64,000 nucleotides of DNA from positions 1-64,000 of the forward strand of contig JACGCN010000007.1 of NCBI GenBank assembly GCA_014905825.1, in the 5' to 3' direction. The position numbers were made by a program, and so were the translations under genes. The notes under the pieces are model-generated. The model ran no database searches and was not told the origin of the DNA. It worked only from the letters and a program-made list of their open reading frames with translations. Below, piece by piece: positions 20,170-31,076 of this stretch (position 1 is the stretch's first letter; the number at the start of each line of letters is the position of its first letter). The stretch comes from Lyophyllum atratum (lineage: Eukaryota; Basidiomycota; Agaricomycetes; Agaricales; Lyophyllaceae).

Positions 20170-22540
20170 TGATCATCACCAGAGGAAATATGCCAGGGAG
20201 AATTCCCAATATAGAAAAAATGGTGAATATACACCTTTGAGAGCACGGCCTGAAGGTACCATATTTGCCCGCGAAATAAAATATGGTGAACATACACCAG
20301 AATTCTCTGTATACCAAAGTATGGCAGAAACCCACCATAATACAAGATATGGCGTGAAAGTACCATATTTGCCCGCGAGATAAAGTATGGCGAACATACA
20401 CCAGAATTCTCCATGTACTAAAATATGGCAGAAACCCACCATAATACAAGGATATGGCGTGAAAGTACCATATTTGCCCGCGAGATAAAATATGGTGAAC
20501 ATACACCAGAATCCTCCGTGTACTAAAATATGGCAGAAACCCACCATAATACAAGGTATGGCGTGAAGGTACCATATTTGCTCGCAAGATAAAATATGGT
20601 GAGCATACACCAGAATTCTCCGTGTACTAAAATATGGCAGAAACCTACCAGATATGGCGTGAAGGTACCATATTTGCCCGCGAGATAAAATGTGGTGAGC
20701 ATACACCAGAATTCTCTGTGTACTAAAATATGGCAGAAACCCACCATGATACAAGGATATGGCGTGAAAGTACCATATTTGCGCGCGAGATAAAATATGG
20801 TGAACATACACCAGAATTCTCCGTGTACTAAAGTATGGCAGAAACCCACCATAATACAAGGTATGGCGTGAAGGTACCATATTTGCTCGTGAGATAAAAT
20901 ATGGTGAGCATACACCAGAATTCTCCGTGTACTAAAATACGGCAGAAACCTACCAGATATGGCGTGAAGGTACCATATTTGCCCGCGAGATAAAATATGG
21001 TGAGCATACACCAGAATTCTCCGTGTACTAAAATATGGCAGAAACCCACCATGATACAAGGATATGGCGTGAAAGTACCATATTTGCGCGCGAGATAAAA
21101 TATGGTGAACATATACCAGAATTCTCCGTGTACTAAAATATGGCAGAAACCCACCATAATACAAGGTATGGCGTGAAGGTACCATATTTGCTCGCGAGAT
21201 AAAATATGGTGAGCATACACCAGAATTCTCCGTGTACTAAAATATGGCAGAAACCTACCAGATATGGCGTGAAGGTACCATATTTGCCCGCGAGATAAAA
21301 TATGGTGAGCATACACCAGAATTCTCCGTGTACTAAAATATGGCAGAAACCCACCATAATACAAGATATGGCGTGAAGGTACCATATTTGCCCGCGAGAT
21401 AAAATATGGTGAACATACACCAGAATTCTCCGTGTACTAAAATATAGCTGTATCTCACCATAATACAGAAGCTGCATGATATGCGTTACCCAGATAAAAT
21501 ATGGTGAAAATACACCAGACATCTCCGTGTACCAAATTCTGGCAGAAGCTCACCATATTTGCCGGCGAGACAAAATATGGTGAACATACACCAGAATTCT
21601 CCGTGTACTAAAATATGGCAGAAACCCACCATAATACAAGGATATGGCGTGAAAGTACCATATTTGCGTGCGAGATAAAATATGGTGAACATACACCAGA
21701 ATTCTCCGTGTACTAAAGTATGGCAGAAACCCACCATAATACAAGGTATGGCGTGAAGGTACCATATTTGCTCGCGAGATAAAATATGGTGAGCATACAC
21801 CAGAATTCTCCGTGTACTAAAATATGGCAGAAACCTACCAGATATGGCGTGAAGGTACCATATTTGCCCGCGAGATAAAATATGGTGAGCATACACCAGA
21901 ATTCTCCGTGTACTAAAGTATGGCAGAAACCCACCATAATACAAGGTATGGCGTGAAGGTACCATATTTGCTCGCGAGATAAAATATGGTGAACATACAC
22001 CAGAATTCTCCGTGTACTAAAATATGGCAGTATCTCACCATAATACAGAAGCTGCATGATATGTGTTACCCAGATAAAATATGGTGAAAATACACCAGAC
22101 ATCTCCGTGTACCAAATTATGGCAGAAGCTCACCATATTTGCCCGCGAGACAAGATATGGTGAACATACACCAGAATTCTCCATGTACTAAAATATGGCA
22201 GAAACCCACCATAGTACAAGATATGGCGTGAAAGTACCATATTTGCTTGCGAGATAAAATATGGTGAGCATACACCAGAATTCTCCGTGTACTAAAGTAT
22301 GGCAGAAACCCACCATAATACAAGGTATGGCGTGAAGGTACCATATTTGCCAGTAAAACTCAATATGGCGAATATATGCCAGAAGCCCTGCAGAGAGACA
22401 TATGGTCGGATCTCACCGTAATGCACAATATGGCATGAGGGTGCCATGACTGCCAGGTAGAACAAATATGGTCGATATATGCCAGAAGTCCTGCAGGGGA
22501 AGATATGGCAGAACCTTGCCAAATTGTGCAGTCAGCTCCA
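20170..22540. repeat. CCATAT satellite with 305 base higher-order unit
   Basis: About 20 tandem monomers start at CT-CCGTGTACTAAAATATGG. Successive starts fall at about 20409, 20514, 20618, 20714, 20819, 20923, 21019, 21124, 21228, 21324 and 21428, giving lengths 105-104-96 repeated three times (305 bases). From 21428 a second pattern with 95 and 76 base monomers appears and partly repeats at 22008. Each monomer contains an ACCATATTT / AAATATGGT inverted pair around the variable CCCGCGAGAT core. Long reading frames on the minus strand exist only because the monomers lack stops; 305 is not a multiple of three and the frame shifts every unit. Edges at 22290-22540 are degenerate. Confidence 0.9.
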
Positions 22541-22630
22541 GGGATAGAAAAATACAGAGAGAAATATATAGAATTTGAATGCTGTAATCGACATTGCTAG
22601 AGCTACACACAGTCTTACGGTATATAGATA

Positions 22631-22702
22631 CCATATCGCCATGTCAAAGGTGTTTCGGCGCTCCGTCGATGGTGCTTTGATGGCAGGTCAAAGGTGTCTC
22701 AC
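22631..22702 (-). repeat. Right terminal inverted repeat of the KDZ/TET element
   Basis: This is the reverse-complement counterpart of 4899-4970, of equal length, with about three of four bases matching. It separates the satellite from NLR exon 22766-23084 and lies 63 bases inside the intron that begins at the exon's GTATGC donor. Confidence 0.7.
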
Positions 22703-22765
22703 GGACGGGCTCTTGCTTTCCTACCCCCATCAGAGGCAGCGCGGTCAGAGAGATCCGAGGCATAC

Positions 22766-23084
22766 CTGTCGAATCCCGATTCATTGCAGCACCAGCTGGT
22801 GCAGAACCGTAATTCACGATGTAGTCGCCGCCGACAGCAATGAACGTGCAATCATGTTGACTGAAGTTATGCGCGAGAGGGAAAAAATTAATCGTTTCAG
22901 ACGTGGGGCCACTGTTCGCAGAAACTGCGCCTGAAGCGAGCGACTGGCTAGTGATCACGGGCACTGGGGAGCTGTCGGGTGAGTTTGCAGCTTCGATCAC
23001 TATGCTCCCGTTTGTTCGCGAGTGAGGATCGTGTGCCGCTTCTGGCGCATTCGCACCCATACACTGAGCCATATCTATATCCAT
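22766..23084 (-). pseudogene. Candidate first exon of the split NLR gene
   Basis: The ATG at 23084 begins MDIDMAQCMGANAPEA. The 106 codons are Ser/Ala/Pro-rich and end with NFSQHDCTFIAVGGDYIVNYG, similar to the short motif that precedes NB-ARC or NACHT domains in many basidiomycete receptors. A GTATGC donor at 22765 leaves phase 1. The acceptor of exon 4662-4851 needs exactly phase 1 (the shared codon becomes GAG). The inverted repeat of the KDZ/TET element lies 63 bases into the intron. I therefore read the two pieces as one gene split by the insertion. Alternatively this is a separate small gene. Confidence 0.55.
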
Positions 23085-23557
23085 AGTAACGGATGTTGAG
23101 TAACTGGTTCAAAGAGCCTTGCAGATCGTTTGCTAGTTTGTAGGGTTAGAACCAAGACAGGCGTTCCCATTGTACATAGGCTTTGCTTGACGGATACGTG
23201 CCTGTTCCTGGCATGGCAGTGTTGAGGGGGTGGCGATCGATAACGAACTCCGCCTGTCTGATCGTTGTACAAGTACAGTAAATTATAACTGGTTGGAGTG
23301 AGTCGTCAAGCCGCTCGTAAATGGATGAAGAATGTGTAACATCGGACCCGGTTTTGAACAATTGTCGTCGCGTGAGGAGAGAAGAAAAGATAAGCAAAGC
23401 AAAGGCTGCACGCATTCCTTACTCTGTGACCCTGAGCATCCGATCGCACAACACCCGCATCACTTGCATTGATACCTGATGATGGTCATGTCAATGTCAA
23501 TCCTCTGCTCATCGGCTCAATCCGCTGGTCGTCCGGGGTGAGCACTCGTAGGTCTAC

Positions 23558-26100
23558 CTAACACGAGCACTGCCGAACAGCGGACGAGAGCTTAGCAGTA
23601 GGAGGGCTCGAAGAAATTGGCAGACGCGGTAGCGCCGGCGGACGTGCCAGACCTGAAGGCGGCGGCGAAGTGCTCCCTATGTCCATCCCATTCACGCCAT
23701 GTGCCCCAGACTCCTTATCCCTCACCACATCCTTCGGCACTTCCTTCTCCCTCACCACATCGTTCGCTACTTCCTTCACCCGCTCCTCCACCCCCAACCC
23801 CACAGTCTTCACCACCGGCGACGCCTCCACACTCCGTGGGACACTCCCCGCTGCACTCGCACTCGCACTCTCAGACTCGCTCACCACGACTGTCTTCTCC
23901 TCCTCCTCCTTCCGCTTCTGTTTGCGCAGCATATAGTCCCTGAGGGACATCTTCACCTTCGGGACCGGCGCTGGCGGCGGAGTGAGCGTTCGAACGTGGA
24001 TGGCGGATGGAGTGGGCGACCGTTGTACGTCCGATGGGGGTGGTGATGGAGGTGGAGTTGGGGTGCGTTTCGTTTCGACCAGCGACGGAGTTGACTCGGG
24101 GAGAGGTGATGGATGTCGTACTTCCAGAGGGTCAACGGACTGAAGAGTAGCCTGCGGGGGCGGCGTCGGTGTCGGTGAGAACAGTTTCCTCGACAGGAGG
24201 CCCAAGAGGTTGAGCTGCCATCGAGCCTTCTGCTTCTGAGGCAGACGGGAGCGTGACCGAGCCGCCATCAACGGACATGCGGATACTCCATCAGCGAGCG
24301 CGACCGTCGGCGACGTTTCCACACCGTGTATGTGTTCATCTTCCGCTGGTACAGGAGAAGTGGGAGACGGGGAAGGCGGTGGCGATTCCGGTGAAAAAAT
24401 CGTCGGCTCCCGCATTGATACTTCACCCACCCCTCCTTCCGAGCCCATATCCCCCTCCTTATCAACATCTATATCATCCTCACTATCTCCCAACGGCGTC
24501 AACACCTCTCCTTCACTCTTCTCTTCCTCCTGCTCTTCCCCATAATCCACCTCGCTCTCTCCATCGTCGCTGTCAGGATGCGGAGGCACGCTGGGAGCTT
24601 CCAGTGTTACGAGCCTCCGAAGAGGACTTCGCAGGAGCTGCGGCGACTCCATCGTATCCGCAGACTCCCACTCCTGGCCCCGCTTATACTGCTGCGAAGT
24701 TGGGAGACGACGGGCGTGACGAGCGACAGTCGCGCAAAAGACGCGGAGGGCGAGTCCGTTGAAGTTGGTGGCAAGGGTTTGCCGAGCGTAGACGTCGGTA
24801 CAGGGTTTCGGCGTAGCGCGGAGGGCGAGGTGGAAGGTAGTGGGTGAGTCGATAGCGCTGGTGATGGACTTGGGCTCGAAGTTGACGCTAGCGTCGAGTT
24901 TGGTGGAGGGACGGATGGAGATGGCGAGCGCGGAGCCGGGGACGGGGATAATGGAGAATACATAGCATCTCTAGACCTTGTAAGCAAGGCAAACCGACCA
25001 AGACCAAAAACAAACGCACCATCGCGAGTCGAGACATCTCTATTGACCACTATAGCCATTTTCTCCACATCCTTCTCCTCAGGTGTGGTTTCACGCGCAG
25101 TTTCGGCTCGCGCAGGTAGCAGGGACGCCATGCTTGGTGGCGGAGTCGACCTCGTACTGAGAACCGAAGTCGACTCAGGCATCGGCTCGGGTTCCGGTAG
25201 AGCTTCAGCCGGCGACGCTGAACGCCGCGCAGGCGAAAGAGAAGGTTGATGATCTGAAGCTGCTTCACGCGTTAGACATACCCACAAACATAACATCGAA
25301 TGCCAACACACCTATCGCGTCAGGGTTCACCTGCCCGTTCTCCGACTCCTGCCATAGATGGGTCTTCAACGATGGAGAAAGCGATGCCCTTGCCGGACAT
25401 TCATAACGATCCGGAGCTTCAGTCCAAAAGAGTCAGCTACATCGCAAAATACGAAGTTGAGGAGAACAGCTTACAAATCACGTGACACGCGTCCTCCTGG
25501 AGCCTCAACTCCCTCTCGGGAACGTGGAGGGGGGACAGAGCGCGCGTAGGTTGAGGGGCGAGGTCTTGTAGTGCGGCCGCTGCTATACATCGATGTCAGA
25601 AAGTCTATCAGTGAAGAAAAGTGAGCTGGCGAACCTTCAAGACGTCGAGCGTCCTCCGCAACCTCCAGCTCCTCATCGACCTCCAGCTCGCGCACACCCC
25701 TTCCCTTCCCATCCACCTCCGTACCCCTCACACCACGAGTCCCAACTGAACCTAAAACCAATCAGTCTCCTTCGACCCCCAAAGCCACAAATCCACCCAC
25801 CCTGCATATCCACATCCCTCCCAATCTACTGCCACTCCCCACCATCGTGCTCCTCTACCCCTTCTCCATCCCGCACGGCGGTCTCCCGCCGCGCCTCCGG
25901 CTCCTTGTGTATCCATCGTTTCCGCATCTTCGGCGGCATCTTGTCCTCCACCTCAGGCTCCGAGGGATCCGGCGGTCCTAGCTCCTGCGTCGCGAAATGG
26001 GGGTGACGATGGTGTTGTTGTCGGTGGTGGCGTCGATCCCCATGTTGTTCGGGATCCATAGGCGGCGGGCGTAACGGGTGAACTGGGACCGAAATCTCGT
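23558..26100 (-). CDS. Set3-like C-terminal region (SET and PHD domains not seen)
   Basis: A tentative minus-strand model ends at 23558. The last large exon (from about 24965 down) is Pro/Ser-rich and acidic with SPPPSPSPTSP runs, and near its end has KVKMSLRDYMLRKQKRKEEE. A very similar motif occurs, as I recall, in the C-terminal part of basidiomycete Set3 histone-deacetylase-complex subunits. Upstream exons include DKMPPKMRKRWIHKEPEAR (about 25930) and a Pro/Ser-rich stretch at 25000-25260. The SET and PHD domains that define Set3 are absent; upstream lies the unrelated segment at 26.1-27 kb. The gene may be 5' truncated, or it may be another disordered protein. Reading frames between 24600 and 25000 conflict, so exon limits are unsure. 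Confidence 0.35.
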
Positions 26101-26139
26101 CAGCAGGAGCCCGCAGATCCGTGTCTGCGAAAGGAAGTG

Positions 26140-27720
26140 GTCAGGTCATGGGCTCATGGGAACACCTAGCTGCTTGAGCGTCGCGCAAAGATCGTTTTCG
26201 AAGGTAATCACATAGTCGGAGAAGCAACATGGAAGAGCCAGCGGATGCGAATACGGCGCGCTGAGCGGTACGTGTCCCAATGTCTCCAGGATGCCAACCA
26301 GATGGAGACGCCGAAGCACCCGCCGGAAATGCTCGATGCAAAGATTGTGAAAAGATGGTGGAGGAAAACACCGGAATTTGTTCAATGGCGACGTGCGCGA
26401 TAAGATAAGATCTGATTGCGGTCAGATGTTGATGCAACCACGCGTTTCGAATCCCTCTAAGACTACAGTCGCAGAACCATTAGCTTGAACTGCGGCCTCT
26501 GGGAGACTGACAGACTTCGGACAGTAACAGTCTTTCAATTTCCTTCTTATGATGTCTCCCAGCGCCATCGTCTCCCAAGCACCTTGCTCTGGCCCATCCA
26601 CTGGACAATCCTCCAAGCACATCTCACTGACATATTCGAGCTGTTGAAAATCGATGTCGCCTTGCAAAGAAACTACAGGTACAACAACACAGAGGTGTGC
26701 TGATTCTCAGACGTTGTCGATTCGGGGCAAGGTCGGAGAGACACAATGCTTACTGCACATGGAGAAGATGGAGCCGAAGGCCTTTAGTGTGTACCACCGC
26801 GGGCGGCTCGTTATAGATGGGAGATGGTGGTATGTTGTTTCCTTGATAGTTAAAATAGACTTGGATGAACGACTGAACGCAGGCGCGGATCATCACGAAT
26901 CCCACGTCGCACGCAATCTTTCTGTGTTTCCCGCTGGAAAGGAGCGCGAGGAGATGAGAGTCTGAGACGGCCGGTGCCAAAGTCAAGGAGGGCGCGCTGA
27001 GATGTTCCCCCCACCAAAGGAAACAGGGCATTCCACACTCTCGCTAGAATACCTTTATCAGTCCCGCAAATCGACGACTACAGCCTGAAATCCCGGGCCT
27101 CCAAACGGCACCCGGTGCGTCCCCCGCCACGCCCCCCGCCCCGCCGGGAATGTCGCCGCATTCACAAAGACTGTCTCCTCCGCCGCCGCGTCCGCATCCA
27201 TGTCCATTCCTCCCGTTCCTCCCGCCCCCGCTCCCTCTACAAAGGACACATCGAGATCCGTAAAGTCGTCGTCTGCTTCATAGTTCTTGTTCTGGATGAC
27301 TGGCGGTTCCGACGCACCGGCGCCATCCCAAGCGTGTACAGTGGCGCCGCGGGCCTCGTGGATATGGCCGAAGAGATGGATGCGGGGGCGGAGAGTGGGG
27401 AGACGGGCACGGAGGGCTTCGCAGCCTGCGAGGTCGCCTCCACGGGTGATGTCAAATATACCGGAGGGAGGGCCGTGTGTTAATCTGTTGAAGGGTGATG
27501 TCAGTGGGGGGTCGAAAGGTGGAAAGAGGATATGGGAGAAGGAGGAGAGGTAAACCAAGGTACCCCATCGACGTAGTTACAGATGAAAAGAACCGAAAAA
27601 CGTACAATAGGTCGGTCTTGGGAAACTTCTCGACAAGGGCTGCGTATTAGAAACGCATCAACGGCCTAGTGCAATGAATGTTACAACGTATTCATACCTT
27701 CACCCTCGTCGCGGGGATAA
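26140..27720 (-). repeat. Inverted segmental duplication, copy A
   Basis: This segment reappears in reverse orientation as 46830-46975 plus 48670-49960. Long stretches match closely, for example the run around 26422-26667 against 49431-49655, where most bases agree. Copy A contains the 3' half of the intact metallophosphoesterase gene and the DNA downstream of it. Copy B is decayed and interrupted. Confidence 0.85.
26143..27031 (-). CDS. Possible uncharacterised gene downstream of the phosphoesterase
   Basis: A minus-strand model starts at 27031 (MPCFLWWGEHLSAPSL), 27 bases after the phosphoesterase stop. It runs through VQSFIQVYFNYQGN and GLRLHLLHVQ, then an intron with GTAAGC ends near 26700-26750, to LQGDIDFQQLEYVSEMC and ends GFETRGCINI near 26422. 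A further frame at 26146-26385 (HFRRVLRRLHLVGILETLG) may belong to it. The duplicate at 49.1-49.8 kb keeps DIDFQQLEYVSEMC but has a stop early in the first exon. No family recognised. The short gap may mean that it is 3' untranslated DNA and not a gene. Confidence 0.3.
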
Positions 27721-28399
27721 TTGAACGCCCAGTCGTAGAAGTAAGGCGACCACTGGTGAGGTATGGATCAACACAAGAACCATGCGCTATCGTAAACGGG
27801 AGCCGCACCGGCGAGCCATAAATACTCCACGTCCGTCCATCGGGCTTCGTTTGAAAGGTGTGGGAAGAGTCTTGCAAATAAACAAGGCCGGCTGCCTGAG
27901 CGCGAGGTCCGACGAGGAGCTCAAGGATCGACGCCACGTCCTATAGGAGGTGTACGAGTTCAGCATTCTGAAAACATGGAGGATGAGGACGACGTACCTG
28001 TTTCCCGATATCTCGATGCCATTTCATATGGGCGCGCTCATACCAGTCGGAGTGCAAAGTAAGGTCATGGTTGCCTGCGATAATTCTGTACAAACAGCTC
28101 AGGCGGGCGTCACGATACGGCAACGAATGAGCTCACATCTTAACCTTATGTGGAAGGGAATACAGCCACTCCATCGTTTTCTCGAATTCGGCTAGTGTGC
28201 CGCGGTTCGTAAGGTCGCCACTGTGCAGCAGCACATCGCCGTCAGGCACGTTGAAGGAGCGAGTATGGGTGTCACTTATGCAGACGAAACGCGTCCATGC
28301 TGGAGATGGGACCGGTGGGAGCGTTTCGGGGTCGTACTCAGCATAGACAACGGAGGCGGGGGTGGTGATGGTGCAGGATGTATATTGAACCGCCGTCAT
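27058..28399 (-). CDS. Calcineurin-like metallophosphoesterase
   Basis: This is a metal-dependent phosphoesterase of the MPPED-like fungal family, probably hydrolysing a small phosphoester; substrate unknown. The start is 28399 (MTAVQYTSCTITTP). The metal-ligand motifs are all present: CISDTHTRSF (DxH), VLLHSGDLTNRG (GD), IIAGNHDLTLH (GNHD), LTHGPPSGIFD (His) and IHLFGHIHEARG (GHxH). Introns are short, for example after PHKVK (28085-28135) and between GNPRDEGE-type sequence near 27690 and the exon starting at about 27486. The C-terminus (ETVFVNAATFPAGRGAW) closes the fold, with the stop at 27058. A variable acidic and Gly-rich loop lies between GHIHEARG and that block. The last two exons were duplicated in reverse orientation at 46.8-49.1 kb. 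Confidence 0.85.
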
Positions 28400-29023
28400 T
28401 GTTGTTGGTTGTGATTGAGAGTGATCGGGGAGTGCCGGTTATTTGTAAACGACGTCTTCCATGCCATCGCCATTTCCTCTGTTGTCTTTTGATCCACGCT
28501 GCTATCCACCCCGGCGGACGTCGTGCATTGTGTACTCGCTTTTCTTCGACTTGAAACTATGGTAGTCCTCAAAACAATTCGCGGGTCGGACTGATCATCG
28601 TGCCCTGTTTCACGGTTCCTTTGCTTCACAAGCATGTTGTCAGAATCAGACGTCAGACATTGCCTTCGGGAGTAAATCTCCATGGCGTCGAGCTATCCCA
28701 TGCTGTGGTACCCATAATGAGGGCCGTGCCACCCTATCTAGTCATAACTTCTTATACTTACAGTTGTCATGATACGGTGGGATGGCCCAATCGATTCCAG
28801 ATGCGTCCGAGACACTCTGGGGCATGATTAGAATTAGAATTAGACCAGTATATAGAGGAATATTGTATATACAAGTGCCGTTGGGCGTAATTAGAGCGTA
28901 TCCATGCATAGGTGAATATACAGTAGGTTCTATTCTTGAGCAGGAGGTTTCATTAATCGGAGGGAGATCCTGAAGTCGATGGAACACCAGGACTAGCTGA
29001 ATAGATCCGTTCGTAGCGCTGCG
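28400..29023. other. Intergenic, nothing recognised
   Basis: Short reading frames only. The interval separates the 5' end of the phosphoesterase gene from the 3' end of the Zn2Cys6 factor gene, so it should hold the promoter of the former and the terminator of the latter. No repeat or RNA gene was seen. Confidence 0.5.
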
Positions 29024-31076
29024 TCAAAAACTCTGTGGATTCCAGACCAGTTTGATGAGTACATGAGTTGTTGCTCCCTGGCGGGACTGAGGCTTACTGA
29101 ACAATGGGTTTCGTTCCGAGAAGCTGTTGAGGTGGGTTAGAATTATCTCAAACGACGTGACGAGATCGGCGTTGCCAGCTGTCCATGAGCTGCCGCTCTT
29201 AACCAGCGGCACCAAAGCGTCGCAACTCGCAGCCCAGATGACCTGGGAATAAAACAGGAGGGCGTTATTCGAAGCTTCGATGCCGAAACAATCATGACTC
29301 ACGCCAACGATGGGATCAACGTGGGGCCGGTGAGGATCTAAACCAACGTTACTTGTGAGATTAGCGATGGCTTGAGCAGCGTATGTAGATTTGCGATAAG
29401 AATTGTCGAGTTCCTGCACGAATGGAAGGTGAAGCCTAATCGTTGCAGCGTGTAGCAACATTTGCGTCACAAAACGTTTCGTCATTCGATTAGGAGCGTC
29501 GACACTGTCTACAAGGGGTAAGCTCGTTCGGAATGCGTCAATCAGCGAATCGAGGTGAGAGACAGCGCCAGATTGTAAGATTGAACCTAACGCAATGTCA
29601 GTCACAGTCTTCAGAGCAGACGACATGCACTTACGTCCATCTTCTGTATGTATCGAGGTAGCCCTTTCAAAGAGTATCGCAGCTTTCGCATGGAGCGCTT
29701 TATCAGAAAAGCCAGCCAAACTTCGACCACCGAGGAAGTCCTGGACAGTTGAACGACTCTCTATAGGTAACAGGTGCTATTCACGACATTAGCATTAGAA
29801 ATTCTCTTAGAGGGTACTCTCCTTACATGTTCGTGCTCGGCGGACTGCATCGGCCACGGTGTGTCCACAGCGCCGTTCTGGAGCGAGAAGTACGTCGACT
29901 GGGATCCCTGTATGGCGGCCCAATAGTTGTTGAGGACGAGGACAGCCCAGAACGCGTCGATACGCTCGCTTTCCTCGACCGCATCAGCTGAAGGCGGGAG
30001 AGTCGCAATTGAGGTGATCGGAGACCGAATACGATGGAGGTTGGCAGCCAGCGCGAGAGAAAGAGCAGCATCTGCGTGATGGTTGCCTTCGAGCATCTTG
30101 CCATTTTTGAGGTAGTAATATGACAGTAATACTTCCGCTTGAATGCTGTGAATGACCCTGTGAGGATGCGCAGTCGATAGATCCTGAGAAAGGTAGTGTA
30201 GGGCGTTGGCCGTCCGCATCTCTTCTAAATGGCTAGACGAGGAGAAGTGGCTAGCCCAGAGATAAACAGTACTGAGAAGCGCGGGTGAGGGACGAGCAGG
30301 GTCACCCGGAGGATCCAGGAGCATAATGGATTGATAAAAACGTCCGGGATCAAGGAAAAAACCAAACTGGCGAGCGTTGCTGAAGAAAGTATCCAATCTG
30401 ATATGCTGAATGTGAGCGATAGGCTCAATAATAAAGTAACATGGCTCACATTTCCTGTCGTCGAATTGAAGGAGGTTCCAGAAACGCTTCAAGTACCGTG
30501 CTACCACCTGTCGGTGAGCTTCGTGAAGGTGATCCTGGTAGATTCGAACCGACAGAGTCTGATATTCCACTAATCAGGGGGGTCTCGTTATAATACGACG
30601 ATTTTCTCACCATTTGAGGAGCCGGAGGAAAGCGAGCGACGGCGCCCTGAATATGTGGGCAGAAGTTCATCCGACGCGTAAGGATGATGTAACGCGAGAC
30701 CAGGTGCGTCCTCAGGATCTTCAAGTACCCGGATACGGGCTTTTATTTGTGATATTCGTTGCTCGAGGACTTGTGACGGGGTGGGACTTCCGCCAGGATA
30801 TTCGCAATCTTCAAACGTGCTGCTGCCGCTAACACATTGGCCACACATTGGACGAAGGCCGTCGCATCTCTGGAACAGTCAAAGGTCAGTAAGACTCAAC
30901 GGGTGAAATAGAGGCATTATTACGATTTTTCTGCGTCTAAGTGAAGGTTTAGCATGCGTAGGATATCTGTGCAAGTCGAAAACTTACCTGCAATTTAGAC
31001 ATGTATTTCCCTTCCTTCTTCTACGTGGAGCGGCACTAGAGGTAGGAATCGGGCTAGGAGATCGATCGTCTGACAT
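29024..31076 (-). CDS. Zn2Cys6 (fungal-specific) transcription factor
   Basis: This is a nuclear DNA-binding regulator; its target genes are unknown. The start at 31076 gives MSDDRSPSPIPTSSAAPRRR. The Zn2Cys6 cluster is assembled over three exons: TCLNC (30988-31076), a 13 base micro-exon (30924-30936) coding RRKI, and CDGLRPMCGQC (from 30869). Spliced, this gives the expected CxxCx6C...CxxC spacing. Introns are 30937-30987 and 30870-30923. A linker helix QRISQIKARIRVLE follows, then after an intron at about 30553-30593 the middle homology region of fungal factors (VARYLKRFWNLL, FFLDPGRFYQSIML, VYLWASHF, ERIDAFWAVLVLNNYWAA). The stop is at 29024. The gene looks complete. Loss of the micro-exon from an annotation would destroy the zinc cluster. 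Confidence 0.85.

Larger units (their letters stand above)
4899..22702. mobile_element. 17.8 kb KDZ-type composite element carrying a TET/JBP dioxygenase
   Basis: I propose one element bounded by inverted copies of a 72 base sequence (4899-4970 and 22631-22702, about three quarters identical and the same length). Its ends lie in what looks like one intron of an NLR gene. Contents in order: CCATAT-rich repeats and a tRNA-like sequence, KDZ transposase (-), accessory gene (+), TET/JBP-type dioxygenase (-), small CxxC protein (-), two unknown genes (+), a second tRNA-like sequence, then a CCATAT satellite. The genes look intact. Association of KDZ transposons with TET/JBP genes in Agaricomycetes is established; the boundaries, the subterminal satellite and the cargo set are inferred here. 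TCAC abuts both ends (4896-4899 and 22699-22702) and could be a short target duplication, but it is too short to be proof. Confidence 0.65.

Noticed and set aside
20176..22522. Long minus-strand reading frames (up to 234 codons) with repeating peptides such as YYGGFLPYFSTRRILVY
   Set aside because: They are the translation of stop-free satellite monomers; the 305 base unit is not a multiple of three, so the frame changes at each unit, and there is no start, splice or domain logic.
20170..22540. CRISPR-like array
   Set aside because: Regular repeats, but in a fungal genome, with no unique spacers of fixed length and no cas genes; monomers are head-to-tail and differ only by small changes.
23617..24762. 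Plus-strand Pro/Ser-rich frames opposite the Set3-like region
   Set aside because: They are antisense readings of a biased coding region; the minus strand carries the KMSLRDYMLRKQKRKEEE motif and plausible splice sites.
24607..25311. The 234-codon Ser/Pro-rich minus-strand frame as a complete protein
   Set aside because: It has no domain, and splice signals (TAG acceptor near 24970) suggest that a different frame is used in the lower part; treated as part of an uncertain Set3-like gene.
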